Shown here piece by piece: positions 5,304 to 5,308 of a DNA stretch of 5,308 bases. Source of the DNA: Anaerobacillus sp. (GTDB lineage: Bacteria; Bacillota; Bacilli; Bacillales_H; Anaerobacillaceae). Location of the stretch: NCBI GenBank assembly GCA_007120055.1, contig SKOL01000701.1, positions 1 through 5,308 on the forward strand, written 5' to 3'. The number at the start of each line of letters is the position of its first letter. The first letter of the stretch is position 1. The translations under genes were made by a program, and so were the position numbers. The notes under the pieces were generated by a model, which had not been told where the DNA came from, did not search any database, and saw only the letters and a list, made by a program, of their open reading frames with translations.

Positions 5304-5308
5304 CGTGA

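Larger units (their letters stand above)
4921..5308. other. AT-rich intergenic stretch without a convincing gene
   Basis: No frame longer than a few dozen codons is open on either strand. Runs of A and T dominate. Two very short frames with good ribosome-binding sites occur near 5199 and 5226 (5 and 10 codons). Repeats at 4960-4995, 5218-5250 and 5262-5303 are listed separately. It could be the regulatory region of a gene starting beyond the right edge, or a decayed remnant. Confidence 0.6.

Noticed and set aside
1..5308. CRISPR arrays, tRNA or rRNA genes, insertion-sequence transposases
   Set aside because: No regularly spaced repeats, cloverleaf patterns, rRNA-like segments or transposase motifs were seen; the only mobile element is the group II intron.

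Overview
The window looks like chromosome or accessory DNA from a low-GC Firmicute, most likely a Bacillaceae species. The composition is AT-rich, the Shine-Dalgarno sites are strong (AGGGGGTG, AAGGGTG, AAGGTGA), TTG and GTG serve as starts, and the right half carries a Bacillus-type coproporphyrinogen III oxidase gene (hemY/cgoX). The species cannot be named from the sequence.

Layout, left to right. (1) Bases 1-114 hold the last 37 codons of a rightward gene whose Cys-rich tail (C-x-C-x8-C-C) resembles CopZ-like [2Fe-2S]/zinc metallochaperones. (2) About 131-2807 is an apparently complete mobile group II intron. It has a structured domain I, a DIV stem whose two strands lie 1.9 kb apart, an intact 598-aa reverse transcriptase/maturase/HNH protein, a canonical 34-nt domain V with a CGC triad, and a domain VI with a bulged adenosine. 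(3) 2808-2917 is the 3' exon, containing a Rho-independent terminator that probably belongs to the first gene. (4) 2918-3403 encodes an unrecognised 161-aa membrane protein. (5) 3417-4823, leftward, is hemY, convergent with the membrane-protein gene. (6) 4824-5308 is an AT-rich non-coding stretch with a strong hairpin upstream of hemY, a 9-bp direct repeat, and two adjacent hairpin-forming inverted repeats at the right end.

The intron sits between the stop codon of the metallochaperone gene and that gene's terminator, so it interrupts no protein. Joining the inferred exon ends restores a 6-bp stem-loop, which supports the boundaries and suggests that the target was a small hairpin in the 3' untranslated region. 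The obvious GTGCG motif at 298 is probably a decoy, because it lies in the loop of a long helix (242-267 with 304-330). The likely 5' end is a less usual TTGTG at 131.

I see no evidence for a wholly new system. The best leads are the intron's insertion site and 5' end, the hairpin that masks both the ribosome-binding site and the GTG start of the intron protein, the unidentified membrane protein, and the inverted repeats at the right edge.
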